A DNA stretch of 64,000 nt from Malurus cyaneus samueli (taxonomy: Eukaryota; Chordata; Aves; Passeriformes; Maluridae): contig CM019227.1 of assembly GCA_009741485.1 (NCBI GenBank), positions 10,827,647 through 10,891,646 of the forward strand, given 5' to 3'. The notes under the pieces were generated by a model, which saw only the letters and a program-made list of their open reading frames with translations, was not told where the DNA came from and ran no database searches. Every line of letters begins with the position of its first letter. The stretch's first letter is position 1. Positions 36,601 through 46,160 of the stretch are shown one piece after another. A program made the position numbers and the translations under genes.

Positions 36601-39600
36601 GTGTATAGTACACTATTTGACTTTACAGAGATCACTACAGTTTTTAAAGTGCTGTTGCTCTAAAAAAACAAGTTAGGCCTTTTCTATGTGGCCATTTCTA
36701 GAGGACTTTAATGGTATAGCAGAGACTGGGGAATAGGACAGTCAGTGTGTATGGTGATTTGGTAGATAGATTCAATATAGTTTGGGTAATGACAAATTGA
36801 TACAGTGTATCTGTGCAAGGTTGATTCCTAGCACTTCCATACGTGTCAGTAGAGCTGACATTGTCTCGTAGATCACACATTATCTTATGCTTTTGAAATA
36901 AAACTTTAAAATAAATGAACCTGCTACATCTGAATTGAATCTGGCTTGGAAAGGCAGGCTAGCATTAGGTAAGTGTATTGTGTGTAAGGTAAGACAATTT
37001 CTGCCATTTGATAAACATGCTGCATAAGAAGTAGTACTGATGTTGAGCATATTCTTCTTTCTCAGTAAAATGTCATTTACCATTCAATATAGAGACTGTA
37101 GAAATTTGTAAATATGTCACATTTCATTATACATGGCTTTTGCTTGTAGCGCTTCTTTAATTAGCTTCCTTGTAGCAGTGTGTATGAATTTCAGATGTTA
37201 ATGTCCCACCATACTCTCTTGCTGTTTTCCAATCAGATGCAAATGCTGTGTTTGTTCATTCAAAATATGTTTGGATAGAAATACTGTTATTCTGTGAGAA
37301 GTGGTGGGTATCCCTTCAGGCTGAAGAGTTTCCTGCATGCAGCCATTTACATGTTAAATCATGTTACATTAAGATACCACATACAAACTTAAAAAATTAA
37401 CTTTGGAGGATATGAAGGTTTCCAGTAAATAACAGAAACAGGGTACAGGCTATTTCTCCACTGGCCTGCCTCCATAGCCTTTTCTTTCACAGGATACTTT
37501 TAACTGTAAATTCTTAATTGTGTAACTGTTTAAAAAGAAAAGCTGTGTTTATCTTACCATCAGAGTGTGTATTGTCAGTGTATTTGTCAGCATCAAAATG
37601 TATTTGCATTGAAGTGGATAATCATGCTTCAGGCACAGCCTACAGTCTGAAGAATGAGGACTATATGTACTAATCATGAGACTTTAGGGAATTTATTTTA
37701 TGTGGAAATACAGTTGACTTTCTTTTTTTTCATCTTTCAGCTGGTCAGTATTGGTTCTTCCTATAACTATGGCAATGAAGATCAGGCTGAATTTCTGTGT
37801 GTTGTCTCAAAGGAATTGCATAACACTCCTTATGGCACAACCAGTGAACCCAGTGAAAAAGCAAAGGTGAGTTACTAAACATTGGATTAAAGAAATGGTG
37901 TTTGACATGGGTGGATTTAACAAGTTAAGCTAGAGGTACATCTGCTGTGGACCATTATTTAATTGTCCTTTTTCCCCCTTGTTCAAGACTGATAATGATC
38001 CCCTGTCCATTGTATGAGGGACCGTAAATGGTACAGTCAGCGTGCATTTGTCATCCATGCCTGAATTATTGAAATACAATACTCAGTACTTTTTCAGTAC
38101 CTGTTTTTTCCAGGTATTGGCAGATATTTTCTCTTTACAGTTGAGAATCTAGATTTTGTTTCTTGAACATTTGAATGACACTGGTTTGGTTAAAAACTGT
38201 TTTTCTTGCTTGACTTCAGCTGCAGAAATCTTACTGTCAAGAATAGAACTTGTAAGGTGCTCTCTCTGTAAAACAGTCAAGTGCAATATGTTCTAAAATG
38301 AGGGTGCTTGTTAATGCTTTCAGAGTTCTATGGAGTTTACTTTCTGTAACCAGCTTTACAAAAATATTGCAAAGGGCCCAGTATCTTAGCATTTTATTCA
38401 GTTGTGTTTCAGAATTTTTATAAAGGAAAATGGAAAACCACAGCTGACTAGTCTTAAGGCAGAGCAGTTCTGTAATGTAAGTGTATTCAGTGTCATGTTT
38501 AGTGAACAGCTTTTGTCATTGTACTGCTGCTTTGTATGAGGAGATGACTGCAAACAAACTGGGTATTTCTGTAGTTGGCTTAAAAGCTTTTGATTTCCCA
38601 TATGTAGATGGAAAACAATTGGTAAACCATCAAAGCTTGCTTTTTCATGAATCACTTTCGAAGGAATGGATTTTGAAATATTGCTAAGAGTGGATCTGAG
38701 TCTAGGCACTGAGGCCTCACATAAAACTTCATTACTTTTTGTGCTTTCTAACATGCTTATGCAGCTACACATATGAAGTAATTTTTATCATTTGCACTAT
38801 AAAAATACTCCAAGCTGTGTATTGGATTCCTAGTGAAATGAGTAATTTATGTTCGGCGCTGTTGAAATAAAACTTCCAAAGAGTAGTAAAGGATTAATGT
38901 AGTCAGGGGTAAATAGTGGAACAGGATAAGCCATGTCTCACTCTTTCAAAACTGTAGTTAAGGTCTCCATTGTTAGGATGCTTGAGGAAGACTTTGAAAG
39001 TTGACATGTTAGAGGTGCGTGGTAATAATTTAGGGCTGAGTTACCTATCTGAAATGAAATGTGGAGTTCTAGAGCCTAATAAATATCTTCATAAGAAATG
39101 GTAGTGCATCTTCAGATAATTTTGGAAGTTGCCAAAGTTATGTTGCATCCTTAATGTAAAAGAAAATATGGATCAAATGCAAGTGTTGAAGAACAAAAGC
39201 TAATTCACACTGCATTACAGCTGTGTAAATTGAGTGGCACTGAGAGAAGCTGACTGGCATGTCTCCATTGATGTGCTTGGTCATTGTTTCAGAGATGAGA
39301 GCAGAGCATCATTTGACCAGTGTGATGAATAGGAATTACTGTTAATTTTGGTTGGAGATATAAACATTCACTCCTTTTGTCCTGGAAGTGTTAAGCCCTT
39401 GCTAGCAATTAATAGGCAATACTTGAAGAATAATTATTTTATATATTATGTTTCTAAAATATCATATGTTTTTATATAGGTATGTGTTGTAACTGGTGAT
39501 AAAAGGATTTTTTTTTTCTTGAGAGATTTCTGAAAGCTGTGTTCAGGAGTCTTGAGTTTGGGAGCTGTTATCTCCGTAGTCCCTCTTAGCAAGCATTATC

Positions 39601-42600
39601 CTCTAGGCTCAGTAGTGTCTGAGTTGGTCTTCATAAAGTTCATATGATTGAAATTCTGGTATCCACTGTTGTTTACAGAATAGTATGTTTGTATATTAGG
39701 ACGGACTTTTAGATGCCGTAAGAAAGTCCTCCTATTATTTTACTACAAACTGAGGTAGAAAAAAAACCTGCCAGTGTGTAACTCTTGTTGACAAACACTT
39801 CAGTTTTAGTTAATGGTCCTGGATTGTTAGAAGAGGAAGAAAATATTTTCTGATAGCCATTTAATCAAGCTTCACCTTTATTCCTCCTTAGGGACTTTTT
39901 TCTTGTGTTTTCCTTTTTTTAGTTAACAGTCAGCTTGCTAAATAGATAGTAGATGACTTCTGTGTAACCTTTTAATACACCTGAGAAAAGGAAATGAATC
40001 TTAGATGGTTCCTCCAGTGGCTTTTACTGGTAGCCGTGCATAACCAGAAGATAACCTGTATTCCCACAAGCATTCTTCTCTTTCATAATGCTTTATTGAC
40101 CTGACTATTGGCTTCTATCTGCTGACTTCAGGACATTTGGAAGAGGAAATTGTCATGAAATCTGTTACATTCCTTCTTGAAATGGTCAGCTGTCATACTT
40201 TTTTATACAAAAAGAGTGGAGGTCCCAGGTGAAAGTGAATAAATGTCATTGCCAGATGCTTCAGGTGTAAGTGGATTGTACTTTGTTGCAGCTTTGACTC
40301 ACTTGCAATCTCTTCTTTTCCCTTCCTTCTTCTATACTTGCTGCATGCTGCATGACACTCAGAGTGAGGATGAAGAAACGGATTACGATATGAATGACTC
40401 AGATTAAGTGTAAATGTCATGGTGAGCACTAGCTGCCCTAGGATTTTAACCAGATGCTTTTTGCCCCATCCAATTCCCACCCCCACTAGTGCTGTCCTTT
40501 GGCTAGTCCTGGTGGTGTGTGTGTGTTCGTGATTTTAGTTGTGGCATGGTTAGCAAAGATAGAATTCCTGTTCTGGATATTGCTTCTCTGACAGAATAAT
40601 TAGTGTTGCTTTTATAAACTGTGTTGTGAGTAGTTCCTTCAAAGCTTTGCTGAGAAGGAAAGTTCTTCATGTAGATTCTAGGGCCAGAATTGCTCTTCAT
40701 TCTTATTTTATGTGCGCCACTTTTTCTGTCAAATGGGTTTTTTTATATGTAGAGGCATCTGATACAAACTTACAGCATTTTCAGTAAATGTCTGATTTGG
40801 CAATAATTTAACCAACTTGATTGAAGTGCAGCATTGTCCAAAGGTGGCCTTTTGAGATAATTTTGAAACTAAGGATTTTTTTAATGAAGATGAGGCAAAT
40901 ACAAGTAAGTAGTGTAATCTTGGTGCTACAGTTGTACTAATCACAGGAAACAACTCTGGGGAGGGATCCTTTCCACTGTAGTTTGACATCTGATTGAAGA
41001 GCAAGTTGCATTAAAAGTCACAAGTGGAAGAGCACAAAAAAGCTTCATCTGGAAGAACAACTTAGGCATTTCTAGAGTGTCTTTAGTCATACTTATTCCG
41101 CTCTCTAGTTTCTAGAAGATAACATACCATTGAATGTTCAGTGGTATGGTGTGAGTGGTCACTTGAGCCTGTATAAATTGAAGGTATTTGCCATTGCATA
41201 AGATTAGACTTGGGTTTCTCACCTATACACCTGAATTTTCTAGCTGTAAAGCAGCCTTACACATGTGTTGGAAGTTTGGGCAATGCTCTCAGGCATATGG
41301 TGTGATTCTTGAGATTGTCTGGTGCCAGGCCAGGATCATCACTTCATGGTCCTTGTGGACCCCTTCTGATTCAGGATATGCTGTGACTCTGTGAAGTTGC
41401 TGCACATGGCTCAAGAAGAACCAAGGACCTACATTGCTCTCTTAAATGATGCTGATAGAAGCCTCTGCTACAGTAGAGTAAGGCCTTTTGTAAGGTCTTT
41501 AGGAACAGCTGAAGGGAATGGATTAAATCCAAAACAAAGTTCAGTGTCCAGATCTGGCTCAGCTTTATCTTGCATATGTTCCCGATGCTACAGAAAATAG
41601 TTCTATTACTCTTGCACATACTCTTCTAGAAAAGAATGAATTCAAATACTCCATATTAAATTGGAAATATTAACAGAATTAATAGATCCAGTATTATTTT
41701 CTAGTTGTACAGGTGTTTGTTTCAGCCGTGTTTTGTCCCTGTTGGATATGGTTTCACTTACTGACTCCATTTGCTGGGTTTTACTGTTACCCTCTGTTGT
41801 AAGCTTCTACTCCTGCACTTTGTTCTCTGCTCTGACCAGCAAATTCTTGCGGAAGAAGTTTAAATATTAAGCATTTATGATGTCTACTACTGATATATTT
41901 CCCCACCTTCCAGTAAAACTCAGATTAGGAATTTTGGCTTCAAGCCTTCATCCAGATCATTGTATGGAAGCTAGAATGTCACTATAATATCATGAGTTGT
42001 GTCAGTGGCACTATCTTCTGTAAGTTTATCTAGTTCCTTTTGCATGTAGGACACAGGCAGTTGCTGAGGAACTTACAGAGCCTGTGTTTTCCCCACAGAC
42101 GTCACTTACGTCTTTTCTACAGTTTCATATGAAATGCTTTTTGCTTAGTATACACATTAGATGATCCTAGTGAAATAAGTATTTGCAGCTAAAACACACC
42201 CTAAAGCATGTCATGGCCTGTGGAAAGCATCTTTGTATTTTTGAAATGTTTCAGTTTGTCAGTTGCACTGATATCTGGCTTCATAACTTCAAAACAGTAA
42301 TGCTGAATTTGAAATGAAAAATAACTTTGTGTGCACAAAGCTCGATCTAGGTGTAGGAGATAGTGCAATGAGCAAGTGATAAAGCGGATTTTTCTTTTTG
42401 ATCAAACACTGCAATGCCTCTGAACTGTCCCTGAGTTACACAAATGGTAATAAGTTCTTTATGAACTCCAGCCCTTAAAGAATCCCGTGGAATTGTGCAA
42501 AGCAGATGAGACCTTGCTTGACTTCAATCACTATGAAAGATATAATTGCCATTTTAACAATATTAAAAGGAAACCAAATACCTAGACACTTAAAATATAA

Positions 42601-43794
42601 AACCATACATGAAACTGTTGTGCTGTGTTAAGTGATTTGCCAGCCTTTACCCTATAAGCACAGAGATGGAAGTGTTTATGTGTGCTGGCAGATTCTGTGG
42701 GATGGAATGTGCTACTGAGTGTTTGTTGTAATACTAGGCTACATGAAAATCATTGCAGAAGGAAATTCCATCTTGAAGGCAGCTCTGCTATTGTCCAGAG
42801 ATTGTGCCTTTGCTTTGTTTCAACTTTTGAAATCAAGAACCCTACCCAATACTAAGAAAACTATCAAGAAGCAAAAGAAAATGAAGTATCATAAGACTTT
42901 TACTTACAGATTAACATTCTTAAGTACTTGTGCTCAGTATGTTTAAAGCTTTGATTAATGCTTCATTTGCTTCATTTGTCATGATTGGTTCTGCAGCCTG
43001 CTGACACAGTTCTGGTGTACTGCACAGCCCGAGAGTTGACCTCATTATTACTGCTGGTTGAGATTCGGTTTAGAGCAGTGACATGAAAATATTGTTGAAC
43101 AGTCAGTCCTAGGACTTAGATTCTTTATTCTCTGAAGGTGGCAGACAAAATTGAAACAGAAAAGGAGAAAAAGTCAAACTGGAAGTAAAATGGGTGCTGT
43201 TGATTTAAATCTTGCCAGGTTATACTTGGCCTTTAAAAACTTCATGCACCATCACATCCCATGTGCCATTTTTTCACATTTTGATTTACTAGTGCATGTT
43301 TTTAGTACTAATTTGTGGAACACAATTTGCATCTGAAGCTTCAGAAAGTTAAGGACATTTTACTGGAATAGGAAAAAATGAAGATTAGATTCAGTTTCTA
43401 GTAAAATACCCAGGTTAATTTACCACGTAAGACGTCAGGATCTTCTGAACTAGTTTGAGGTGTAATGGTTTACTTCTTACAATTGCCAACTCTTAAGTCT
43501 TATTAATACATTAATTATTTATATTAATTATACTCAATTCCTAGCAGTATTTTACATCTGTTTTAATGGTATTTGATAGTAGGCATTGTACATATCACTC
43601 TGTCTTTTTTCAGCTTTAAAGCACAGACCACAGGAATGTCCTCGAACCAGGTCCCTGACACATTACTGGTTATTTAAAATAGTCATGTTGCTCTTTGATC
43701 TCCATGCTTTGGGAATGACATTGAGCTAATTCTTATTTATAGAATTTTTATTGATCTATTTCAGATTTTGCAAGAACGAGGTTCCAGGATGTGA
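24458..43794 (+). CDS. KCTD5: BTB/POZ adaptor KCTD5, six coding exons, two one-base losses in exon 1
   Basis: Pentameric BTB-domain substrate adaptor for CUL3-RING ubiquitin ligases, reported to target G-beta-gamma subunits. Exons: 24458-24689, 28371-28479, 29564-29655, 30486-30581, 37741-37866 and 43765-43794. The BTB domain covers about residues 38-145 ([32 protein letters not shown]), followed by the C-terminal pentamer domain ([39 protein letters not shown]) and the tail ILQERGSRM. Exon 1 as given is out of frame: one G is missing after the Trp codon at 24572-24574, which leads to TGA, and a second near 24684. With both counted the product would be 228 residues (human 234). Two further exon candidates lie at 33629 and 40363. 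Confidence 0.95.
25840..26408 (+). mobile_element. CR1 LINE 3' fragment, sense, in KCTD5 intron 1
   Basis: About 570 bp colinear with the CR1 3' end: gggagggattttccccctctgctctg, ggtcagcctggagaagagga, ccctggaagaggctcccagg, then the terminal tgggtcccttccaactcagg and attctgtggttctatgac. The 3' end of CR1 elements carries this short direct-repeat tail. It is 5'-truncated and too diverged to be active. An atypical segment at 26203-26226 matches the KCTD5 promoter. Confidence 0.9.
27369..27410. repeat. Perfect inverted repeat, 18-bp stem and 6-nt loop
   Basis: tctgcatactgatgcctt (27369-27386), loop tatcac, then its exact reverse complement (27393-27410). There are no mismatches. It would form a stable stem-loop in KCTD5 pre-mRNA. 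Flanking sequence does not continue the pairing. Confidence 0.9.
28371..28479 (+). CDS. KCTD5: KCTD5 exon 2: BTB domain
   Basis: 109 nt encoding [20 protein letters not shown] and [16 protein letters not shown]. It is essentially invariant in the KCTD2/5/17 group. Acceptor tctaatctag follows a T/G-rich tract; donor is gtaaga. Confidence 0.97.
28480..29563 (+). other. KCTD5: KCTD5 intron 2, nothing recognised
   Basis: 1.1 kb of AT-rich intron without repeat, hairpin or exon signals that I can support. Confidence 0.7.
29564..29655 (+). CDS. KCTD5: KCTD5 exon 3: end of BTB domain
   Basis: 92 nt encoding [20 protein letters not shown] and [10 protein letters not shown] after the split Gly codon. 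The donor is gtgagg. Confidence 0.97.
29693..29923 (-). other. Antisense open frame in KCTD5 intron 3, status unclear
   Basis: A 76-codon minus-strand frame ends ...[18 protein letters not shown] and [10 protein letters not shown]. The last part has a balanced, protein-like composition with an amphipathic helix pattern. An acceptor-like tttatgttttcag lies on the minus strand inside the frame. I do not recognise the protein and see no partner exon. It could be a retrocopy fragment, a last exon of an unknown antisense gene, or chance. Confidence 0.2.
30486..30581 (+). CDS. KCTD5: KCTD5 exon 4: C-terminal domain, first part
   Basis: 96 nt, 32 codons, phase 0 at both ends, encoding [20 protein letters not shown] and [12 protein letters not shown]. 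The phase-0 end means it can splice directly to either exon 5 (37741) or the diverged copy at 33629. Confidence 0.97.
30582..33628 (+). other. KCTD5: KCTD5 intron upstream of exon 5-like candidate
   Basis: 3.0 kb of AT-rich intron with no transposon or conserved frame that I recognise. Confidence 0.65.
33629..33745 (+). CDS. KCTD5: Candidate alternative KCTD5 exon 5a (diverged duplicate of exon 5)
   Basis: A 117-nt open stretch, phase 0, between a T-rich acceptor (ggttatttcag) and donor gag|gtgtgt. It encodes [20 protein letters not shown], then [19 protein letters not shown]. Against exon 5 ([20 protein letters not shown]) 15 of the first 25 residues are identical, with conservative changes such as V/I, K/R and A/S. 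Several third-position differences are silent. It sits between exons 4 and 5, so it is most simply a tandem exon duplication, possibly used as a mutually exclusive exon. The last 14 residues have no counterpart. It could instead be a decaying pseudo-exon, but it has no stop or frameshift. Confidence 0.6.
33746..37740 (+). other. KCTD5: KCTD5 intron between exon 5a candidate and exon 5
   Basis: 4.0 kb of AT-rich intron with a G run near 34697. Reading on from exon 5a without splicing gives a strongly hydrophobic tail up to a TAG at 33848. No other feature is supported. Confidence 0.65.
37741..37866 (+). CDS. KCTD5: KCTD5 exon 5: C-terminal domain, second part
   Basis: 126 nt, 42 codons, phase 0 at both ends, encoding [20 protein letters not shown] and [20 protein letters not shown] followed by AK. 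It is nearly identical to the human exon. The acceptor follows tttttttcatctttcag; the donor is gtgagt. Confidence 0.97.
37867..40362 (+). other. KCTD5: KCTD5 intron 5, first part
   Basis: 2.5 kb of AT-rich sequence. The two overlapping open frames at 38398-38772 (-) and 38481-38687 (+) show no domain and look like chance. The end is a long C/T-rich tract leading to the candidate exon at 40363. Confidence 0.65.
40363..40421 (+). CDS. KCTD5: Candidate alternative KCTD5 exon with acidic C-terminus
   Basis: After a long pyrimidine tract (tctcttcttttcccttcc) and a cactcag acceptor, a phase-0 frame reads [14 protein letters not shown] and TAA (stop 40405-40407), followed by an excellent donor, atg|gtgagc, at 40421/40422. 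Spliced after exon 5 it would replace ILQERGSRM by a 14-residue acidic tail with a CK2-type SEDE site. The coding part is 45 nt including the stop; the exon is 59 nt. Splice signals and composition support it, but I know of no annotated counterpart. Confidence 0.5.
41283..41396 (+). mobile_element. CR1 LINE 3'-end relic, sense, in KCTD5 intron 5
   Basis: Diverged match to the last ~110 bp of CR1: ggtgccaggccagg, atggtccttgtggacccctt, ctgattcaggatatgctgtg and actctgtga. The remainder of the intron up to exon 6 (43764) shows nothing else that I recognise. Confidence 0.8.
43765..43794 (+). CDS. KCTD5: KCTD5 exon 6: last coding exon
   Basis: ttgatctatttcag is followed by ILQERGSRM and TGA (43792-43794), identical to the human C-terminus, in phase 0 with exon 5. 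Confidence 0.95.
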   Translation: MLQERGSRM

Positions 43795-44205
43795 AGACAG
43801 TATTGAACGGTGACAATTTTTTTTTCTGTTATTCGAAGATGCAGTGAATTGTCACACTGAAGAGGCCTGGCTGCAAAAGAAAAAATCTGATTTAGACAAT
43901 TTTCTGTTGATCTGGGTTCAACCATATTTGCCTATAAGCTGGTGTCAGCTTCTGGAAGCATTGCAAGATTACATAATGGGAATAGATGGTGTGGGAGTGT
44001 GTGTTAAGTTTTGGATGTAGTGCATGGTTGTACTCTCTTGTTGGCTGATTGACACTGGTCATTTGAAAAGAAATGACCATGCACTCATATTTTCCTCGGA
44101 GACATGTAGCACTTGATGTCCGGTGCTGGATGACCCAATGTTGATCAGTTTGGAGACATTTTCCTATTAATCATTGTAAACCTTAAAAGGACAATGTAAT
44201 TGGTG

Positions 44206-44207
<2 letters not shown>

Positions 44208-44247
<40 letters not shown>

Positions 44248-44282
44248 GCACACACACAGACACTCACACACACTCACACACA
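44208..44282 (+). repeat. (CA)n microsatellite
   Basis: A 75-bp CA tract, interrupted by CT and CG steps in its 3' half. It lies about 415 bp after the KCTD5 stop, so probably in the mRNA. The His/Thr-rich frame across it is an artefact. Confidence 0.95.
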
Positions 44283-45916
44283 AATGTTACAGCCCACAAA
44301 TGCAAGTATTTGGGCATACATTGTTTCAGAATCAGTGTCAGCCCCAGTTGACTGTATTATACTGCACATTCCTTATGGCTCTGTGACATAATCTGTTATG
44401 TAATAACAGCCTAGGAGATCAACTGAAACTAGCATGTGTAAAACTTACACAACAGAGAAAAGGTTTCTCTGAAGGGTGTATATATTGACTGGATGTATAG
44501 CTTATTTTAATGCCCAAAGGGAAGACTAAACTCAGAGAAAATGGCCTTCATCTGAGTTATTCTTGATATTCCTTCTGTTAAAACAGTCTCCTGCAAAAGT
44601 TATGCTCCAGTCCTGGTCAGATGCTTGAAAGGGGAATCAAAATTCACTTAAAATGACCAACTGAACATTCTGTTTCTTTGGAGATGTTTGTACTCATATG
44701 TGTGTTTATGCTTTTATAAAATGCCTATAAGCATTGAACTGTGTGGATTAGGTTAGAGATTTTTCTAGAGCTGAAGGTTTTACAGAAATATGGCTGGCTA
44801 GTCCTAGGTCCCAGTCTCTATGACTGGGATTAAAATCAACCTTAGTGTGAACATAAATTCATCCAGTTGAAAAAACTGATTACTTTGGACATTCAGGAAC
44901 CTGTAATCAACCTTTCTCTTTCTATACAGTTTCAACTATGCAGTTAAGAACAGTGTTTGAAAAGAATGTGGTGCAGCTTTATTCATTTGTCCTTGATGAA
45001 GGCTAATACACAAGACTGGAGCTTTCTAATACACTATGTTTTGAGCAAAATCTTCAGCACATCTTTAAAACACTTAATGAAATGGACAGTATAAAACTTG
45101 GCTTCACTGACTTACGGAACCAGTGGAAGGGAGTTTCAAAAAGCTACAAGATGGTTTTAAATTCTAAAGACATTAAAGTTCATTCTTAGTAATTTGAGAA
45201 TTTATGCATATACTGTAGGTAATCCTTTACACAAAAGCCTGATTTTCAAACACCCAGGGTCTACTTTTTTTTTTTTTAAAGACTTACACATTGGTAAAAG
45301 TTTGGCAAAACAATTTGTAAAAAACATTTCTACTAAGCAGGTTAAGCAATGGGCTAAATGTTTTGTCCATGTGCCTAATGCTTGAAAGGATTTGTAATGC
45401 ATTTTGTGATTTGGATGTGGTCTGCACGGAAGCTGCTGGCCCCTCCACAACACATAAAATTTTTGTCTTTTTTTAAGAAGTTTAAACTGAATTTAATTTA
45501 CTAAAACTGTAATTGTGTAGGGGGAAATGTTTATACTTTTATACTTTTTTAGGCACCCATATTTTATCAGCTTAAATTGAGCACACAGATTTCCCCAAAT
45601 AGTGACAGATTATCTTGTGTATCTGAAAATAAGCATAACAATTGTCTGTGTTAACTGCATATTTAAACATTTCCTCTGCTGCAGTAGTCACTGTGTTTTC
45701 AAGCAGTATGACTCCACCAAATTCTCTGAGCTCCTCAGCTCATGGAATTGCAGCCAGTCGTGTTACTTGTTGTTTTCTTGATTTGCTCTGCAGAGTAATT
45801 CAGCACTGGTCTAAGTGGATTGTAATGCCTGAAATACCTGTTTGACAGTGATCCTTCTGAATCAGCATTTCTGTTGTCTCTCTTATTTAAGCCAAAAAGG
45901 ACAGACTATTTTATTT

Positions 45917-45922
45917 AATAAA
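45917..45922 (+). terminator. KCTD5: AATAAA poly(A) signal candidate, KCTD5
   Basis: A canonical hexamer in ttatttaataaagtg, 2.1 kb after the stop. A second hexamer is at 46137-46142. Confidence 0.45.
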
Positions 45923-46160
45923 GTGAAATTTTCCTGAATGACATGAGCAAAGCATGAGTAACAAACTGAGCAAACTGAACAAATTTAGAATATGTAAAAT
46001 GAGTGGGTTTTTCTAAGTAAGGATTTTTTTCCATTGGAATATTTTTGGTTTTAAAACCTGCTTTTATGATGAGATTACCTGCAATCTAGTTTGCCTTGTA
46101 TCCCTACCATAGCTAATTTTAGGGAAATGAGTGTTTAATAAATTTTTTGCACTTTGTTTC

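Larger units (their letters stand above)
43795..46160 (+). other. KCTD5: KCTD5 3'UTR (probable)
   Basis: Non-coding sequence after the stop with a CA microsatellite and AATAAA signals at 45917-45922 and 46137-46142. A 2.1-2.4 kb 3'UTR would end here. A further AATAAA with a T/GT-rich downstream region at 49844 allows a much longer form. Confidence 0.55.

Noticed and set aside
38398..38772. 124-codon minus-strand open frame in KCTD5 intron 5
   Set aside because: No domain, no splice context, overlapped by a plus-strand frame; chance length for AT-rich DNA.
44200..44391. His/Thr-repeat open frame
   Set aside because: It is the translation of the CA microsatellite.
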